Source: Primula veris (lineage: Eukaryota > Streptophyta > Magnoliopsida > Ericales > Primulaceae). From it: DNA of 64,000 nt. A program made the translations under genes and the position numbers. The DNA is taken from assembly GCA_963682055.1 (NCBI GenBank), contig OY821745.1, forward strand, positions 12,779,501 to 12,843,500, in the 5' to 3' direction. Below, piece by piece: positions 60,024 through 64,000 of this stretch. Within the stretch, counting starts at the first letter, position 1. Every line of letters begins with the position of its first letter. A model generated the notes under the pieces. It ran no database searches. It was not told where the DNA came from and saw only the letters and a program-made list of their open reading frames with translations.

Positions 60024-60869
60024 TGTTGGAAAAATTGTAGGAAAACATATTTTTAAACATGGTTGTTCCAAGTGGTCAGGAACCATCTTTAAGCCAATTT
60101 TTGATGCGACTACTCAGTTTTTCTGAGACCATACTCAAAGTGTTTGAGTAGCTCGTACGACGAGCTTCGCAACGGTATATCGCATGACCTATTCGGAGGA
60201 AGGGTGTGAACGATAATTGGACTCGAACGTTGGTAATCGGAGAGAACCACCCACTAAAAGCTCGACTTAGACTCGTCGCCAGTTTCCGGCGAGTCTTCCG
60301 AGAGACGTTGTACCTTGGGATCGAAGCGCCAACGCAACCAGAAACATCAAGGTGGTTGGGTGAATATCGGTTAAGGGCATACTGTTAACAGTAGACTCGT
60401 CTAATTTTTTATTTTTATTCTGTCCATTTATTTTTTGCTCTTAAATTCTGTTTTTACATTCTGTCATTTCAATTCAGTATTTTAATATTCTGTACTTAGC
60501 TGTAACTTTTCTATTCTGTTTGTACCATTATGTAATTAGTTTAAAGTTATGTTTTTTTTTTCTGTAATTTAATTCAGTAATTAGAATAGTTTCAATTCAG
60601 TCCTGTTATTTCAATTCATATCAGAACAGTCCGGCTGTTAAGTTTATACTTTCCAGTCCGGCAGTTTCTATTAATTGCAAATCAGTACATCAGATTATTA
60701 ATTAATAATAATCTGATAATGTTTGCTTTAATTACTTTTCAGTACTTACATGTTGTAATCAGTTTATTGTATTCCATTTGGAAATTAATAAAGATTACAC
60801 TGGTTTTGTTTAATTATTGTTTAGTCCTTTAATTATTGTTAATTGTTATTTCGTATACGGAAACCAACA
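60024..60869 (+). mobile_element. Solo LTR of the copia family, internally deleted
   Basis: 846 bases with TGTTGG...CCAACA ends, flanked by CTTTC on both sides (60019-60023 and 60870-60874). Compared with the complete element's LTRs it lacks roughly 400 bases between GTTGGTAATCGG and AGAGAACCACCC. Otherwise it is closely similar (GTATATCGCATGACCTATTC, ACTCGTCGCCAGTTTCCGGC). Confidence 0.92.
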
Positions 60870-61989
60870 CTTTCTTCGTACAAAACGATTTTGCAAGAAT
60901 CATTGCCTATCGGAGCCCAAATATATCTAGTAAAATTGCCATGCATATCGAAAGCCTTTAGACTTGTGCATTTGTCATGCTTTGCGACTCCCACCCATAC
61001 TTCGCCTTCCTTTTGCTATGAATAAAGGTTCCAACCCATTGTAGCTACACAACTCATCTGTGTTTGAGAATACAAATATGACTTCCCATGAATTTCCATT
61101 TCCGTATTCCTTCATCACAAGAAACTCTACATTGCCTTCATAATTTGTCGGGTTGTCCCAACGTGTAGCACAAAGACAATTATCCATAACTCCTAAGGAA
61201 AGAAAGGTACCTGTATTGTCCGGTGGCATTGCTAATTTAACTCAATATTTCTTGGACAAAAGTAATATATTCCCTCATGATGAGAAATGGAATCTTTGAA
61301 AGTCGACGAAAAGCACTTGTTAATCTAATGTCTATATCCATTGAAAAAAAGGCCCCGGGGGATATATTGTCAAAGTAATAATCAATTTCTTCATAGCCAG
61401 TGGCCCCGAAAGGGGCAGCAAAGAAATCTTAAGAATCACGTGAATGATGAGAACTCTCCACTAACATCACGATCTTGTACTCATTATTGACGGAACAAAA
61501 ACATAGATCCATCACAAAACGTGTCGTGCCGAAGCCACGCCACATATATTGTAAGTCACCAAATAATGTAAGCACCTTTCGGAAGTAATTTGTGAACGGA
61601 TTCCAAACGAATAAATCATCATCTTTTTGAATAAGTAGCAACCCGTGACAAGAAGAGTGCACCTCGACCTCTCGATGCCTTGATAAGCTTTGATTAGAGT
61701 TAATGCTTTCGATTGGACAGTGAATGCTTTCAACATGGGTTTTGTTGTCAAGTGAGTGGAACGAGAGTTGTTTTATCTCTTTGGAATAAGAGATAATCAT
61801 AAGCTTAGGGACCTTTGACTCGGCGACAATATCCGAGATCAGACGTTCCCAAGTTTTCGAAATACATTTAAAATGAGCAAGACTTTTGACTGGTAATCTT
61901 GGTAGTATGTAAAAAAAAATATCTTCTGGCATGTTAAAAGATTGGTCCACCATGCATCCTTTTATTTTACTTTGGTCATCGTCCGCCAT
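60870..61989 (-). pseudogene. F-box protein with F-box-associated domain, broken
   Basis: Start ATG at 61989. The F-box lies at residues about 18-60 (MPEDIFFYILPRLPVKSLAH, CISKTWERLISD). An F-box-associated domain follows: VHSSCHGLLLI, VWNPFTNYFRKVL, FGTTRFVMDLCF, then LGVMDNCLCATRWDN, VEFLVMKEYGNGNSW, EVWVGVAKHDKCTSLKAFD and KIVLYEES. F-box proteins are substrate receptors of SCF ubiquitin ligases. Lesions are an in-frame TAA at 61431-61429 inside otherwise continuous coding sequence, a shift near 61235, another near 61020, and the solo LTR at 60869. The N-terminal 186 residues could still be translated. Confidence 0.82.
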
Positions 61990-62524
61990 GGATCATATAA
62001 GTCCTTTATTTTGCAAATATTATTTTGCATATTTGTCTTCATCAAATTGCAAAGCGGATAAGTGTGGTGACAGGAGCGGACCAGGGTTGGCTGTCGGTGG
62101 CCGTGGCCACCCTCGGCGACCCCGGCGGCGATTTTTAATTTTATATATGTAATTTAAATTTTTCTAATATATATATATTGATGGTCTTTCCTAATTAAAC
62201 AAAATAGTTGTTAATGTAATGGTAAAATTGGATATAAGGTAGTGGAATGTTAGGAGTTCAAATCATGTTAGTTGTTTTTTTCTAAAAATTTCCGTTTTTT
62301 ATCTTAAAATTACCAAATTTCATAAATCACCATTCTATTTTCCCAAACAAATATTACTAAAAAATATATTTTATTGTGTAATATCATTTGCATTTACTTC
62401 ATATTTATTCTATGTTATGTTAAACATAGAAAAAATTCTTTATTTTTGTATTAAATATTATTTATTTTATTCTCTATTCGACATATTTTTTAACCCACAC
62501 CCCACCCCCACGAACCTGTAATAA
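61990..62524. other. Upstream of the F-box remnant, repeat-derived DNA
   Basis: A GC-rich patch (62070-62132: GGTGGCCGTGGCCACCCTCG) contains the palindrome GGTGGCCGTGGCCACC. Then comes AT-rich DNA with a tRNA-like stretch (62220-62275: AATGGTAAAATTGG ... GGAGTTCAAATC) reminiscent of SINE-like plant repeats. No gene. Confidence 0.4.
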
Positions 62525-62905
62525 CGTACCTTTAGGTTCAAATTTTATCATGTCTTTGTTTTTGGTTTTTTGATATGTATTTATAAAAATATTTTTTTTA
62601 AATTAACTTAATATTTATTTCTAAATTGTTTGTTCAAAAAAATCTATAAAATTTGACCTATATATATTTGTTTATGTTTAATTATTTGTTTGACAATTTA
62701 TAAGGTAGTAATATTAATAAAAATCCAAAAACAAATATAAAAAGTCAAATTTTACAGTTTTTTTTTTTTAAAAAAAAAAACTTCAGAAATTAAACAATAT
62801 GTTGATTTAAAAAAAAAAAAATTTAAAAAATTACGAATACATATGAAAAAATCAAACATCTGAAACGTGACAATTCGAACCTGATAAAATTTGAACCCAC
62901 CTTTA
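62525..62905. mobile_element. Foldback MITE
   Basis: Nearly the whole segment pairs with itself. The left arm has ACCTTTAGGTTCAAATTTTA, TTTTTTGATATGTATT and TTTAAATTAAC. The reverse complement of the right arm has CTTAAAGGTGGGTTCAAATT, TTTTTTCATATGTATTCG and TTTAAATCAAC. The centre also pairs: AAAATTTGACC on the left and the reverse complement of AAGTCAAATTTTACAG on the right. No coding region. Target duplication not resolved. Confidence 0.65.
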
Positions 62906-63595
62906 AGATATTTTCATGAGGGTCAATAAAATTAATTACCTAAATTTTATGACTCTTCAAGCTCCGATGATGAATCAACCTTTGATTTTATTTTGGAAAA
63001 ATATCAATTTAATACATATTAAGAGATTTATTTACAAAAAAACCCCAGTGATTTTAAACTTTAGATCTTATTTACAAAAAATACGGTATATAAGCTGGTC
63101 GAACTATGTTATAATTCATTTACCCAAATTACTCTCTCACTCTCTCACTAGAATTTCAAAACCTATATACACCACCATTCTCCACTGCTCCTCTCCGAAG
63201 TGGCACCGCCGTTATTCTCTATTAACTACACTGTTGTATGCAATCATTGTTGTAGGCAGGGTCACTGGTCGCTGGATCGTCTAATTGAGTTGTTTTATAG
63301 ATGAAGATCGGTATGTGTGATCATATCACAGTGGTTTTTCATTCAATTTATGGTTCAATGTTGATATATAGTTGTTAGGGTTCTTAAATCGGTACCAAAA
63401 TTTAGATATATAGCTCAATTTGTACATGTTAACCTTTAATTTGTAACAAATTTAGATATATAGCTCAATTTGTACATATTAACCTTTAATTTATGTTACA
63501 AATTATTAGAATTAATCTCTGCATTGTTTCAATTATTATATTTCATTGGTTGTTCTATAATTTGATCAGTTTTTTTATTTTTTGTAATAAGATCA
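62906..63595. other. Intergenic with a ~50 bp tandem duplication
   Basis: AAATTTAGATATATAGCTCA then ATTTGTACATRTTAACCTTTA occurs twice, near 63397 and 63447. A short pyrimidine-rich stretch lies at 63130-63200. A 122-codon frame at 62916-63284 has no recognisable domain and is not called as a gene. Confidence 0.45.
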
Positions 63596-63599
63596 ATTT

Positions 63600-64000
63600 T
63601 TAACACAAGTAATATCACATGATTAACACAAACAATATCATATGATTATATGACTACTAAGCAGGATTATAGACAAACAAATAGGATTAGATGACTAACA
63701 AACATGATTAGATGAATAACTAGCAGGATCAGATACTAACAAACATGATAAATGACTAACAAACAGGATTATATGACTAACAAGCAGGATTAGAGACTAA
63801 CAAACATGATTAGATAACTAACAAACATGATTAGATGAAACAAAAAGGATTAGCTACTAACAAACAAGATAAATGACTAACAAACATGATTAGATGAATA
63901 ACTAGTAGGATTAGAAACTAACAAATATGATTAGATACTAACAAACATGATTTAATACTAACAAACATAATAAACACGACTAATAACACATAATTAGACA
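63600..64000. repeat. ~21 bp minisatellite running off the window
   Basis: Degenerate tandem units close to GACTAACAAACATGATTAGA, with variants AGCAGGATTAGAGACTAACA and TAAATGACTAACAAACATGA. About 19 units are visible and the array is still going at base 64000. Confidence 0.85.

Noticed and set aside
62916..63284. 122-codon frame at the right end
   Set aside because: AT-rich, with no recognisable domain and no promoter or splice signals. It may be repeat-derived.

Overview
This 64 kb window is nuclear DNA from a flowering plant, most likely a eudicot. The genes have GT-AG introns, the protein families are plant-specific (proline-rich Ole e 1 wall protein, dirigent, plant eIF4B, plant-type cyclophilin, F-box with associated domain), and the intergenic DNA is AT-rich and full of plant transposons. 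The species cannot be named from the sequence. No CRISPR array, operon, rRNA or convincing tRNA gene was seen.

Only four host genes look intact: a PRP4-like proline-rich protein (622-2555, +, two exons), a cytosolic cyclophilin (6457-10956, -, two exons with a 4 kb intron), an eIF4B-type initiation factor (23006-27736, +, two exons with a 3.4 kb intron) and a single-exon dirigent protein (47169-47744, +). As I recall the Arabidopsis map, the order PRP4, ROC1 cyclophilin, eIF4B-like, dirigent also occurs at At4g38770, 38740, 38710 and 38700, so these four may be the remains of an ancestral collinear block that has been inflated here by repeats.

The gaps hold many mobile elements and broken genes. 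Between PRP4 and eIF4B are three large non-autonomous inverted-repeat elements, each with its own minisatellite (3172-3996, 11309-13389, 13520-15801); the third has captured the last exon of a 2-oxoglutarate dioxygenase gene. Next to them is a Mutator-like element (16572-20824) with roughly 260 bp terminal repeats, a decayed plant-mobile-domain (MAIN-like) gene, and a convergent mudrA-type gene lacking its catalytic domain. Between eIF4B and the intact dirigent gene are a long minisatellite, a broken dirigent copy, a solo LTR, a cysteine desulfurase (NFS2-type) pseudogene split by a hAT-like MITE, and a full-length but decayed L1-type LINE with a 16 bp target duplication.

Downstream of the dirigent gene lies a complete but inactivated Ty1/copia element (49868-57630, 5 bp target duplication GAAAC). 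Two related solo LTRs follow (58362-~59670 and 60024-60869). They sit in a cold-shock-domain/zinc-knuckle pseudogene and an F-box pseudogene whose reading frames join if one solo LTR is removed. The window ends in a foldback MITE and another minisatellite that runs off the edge.
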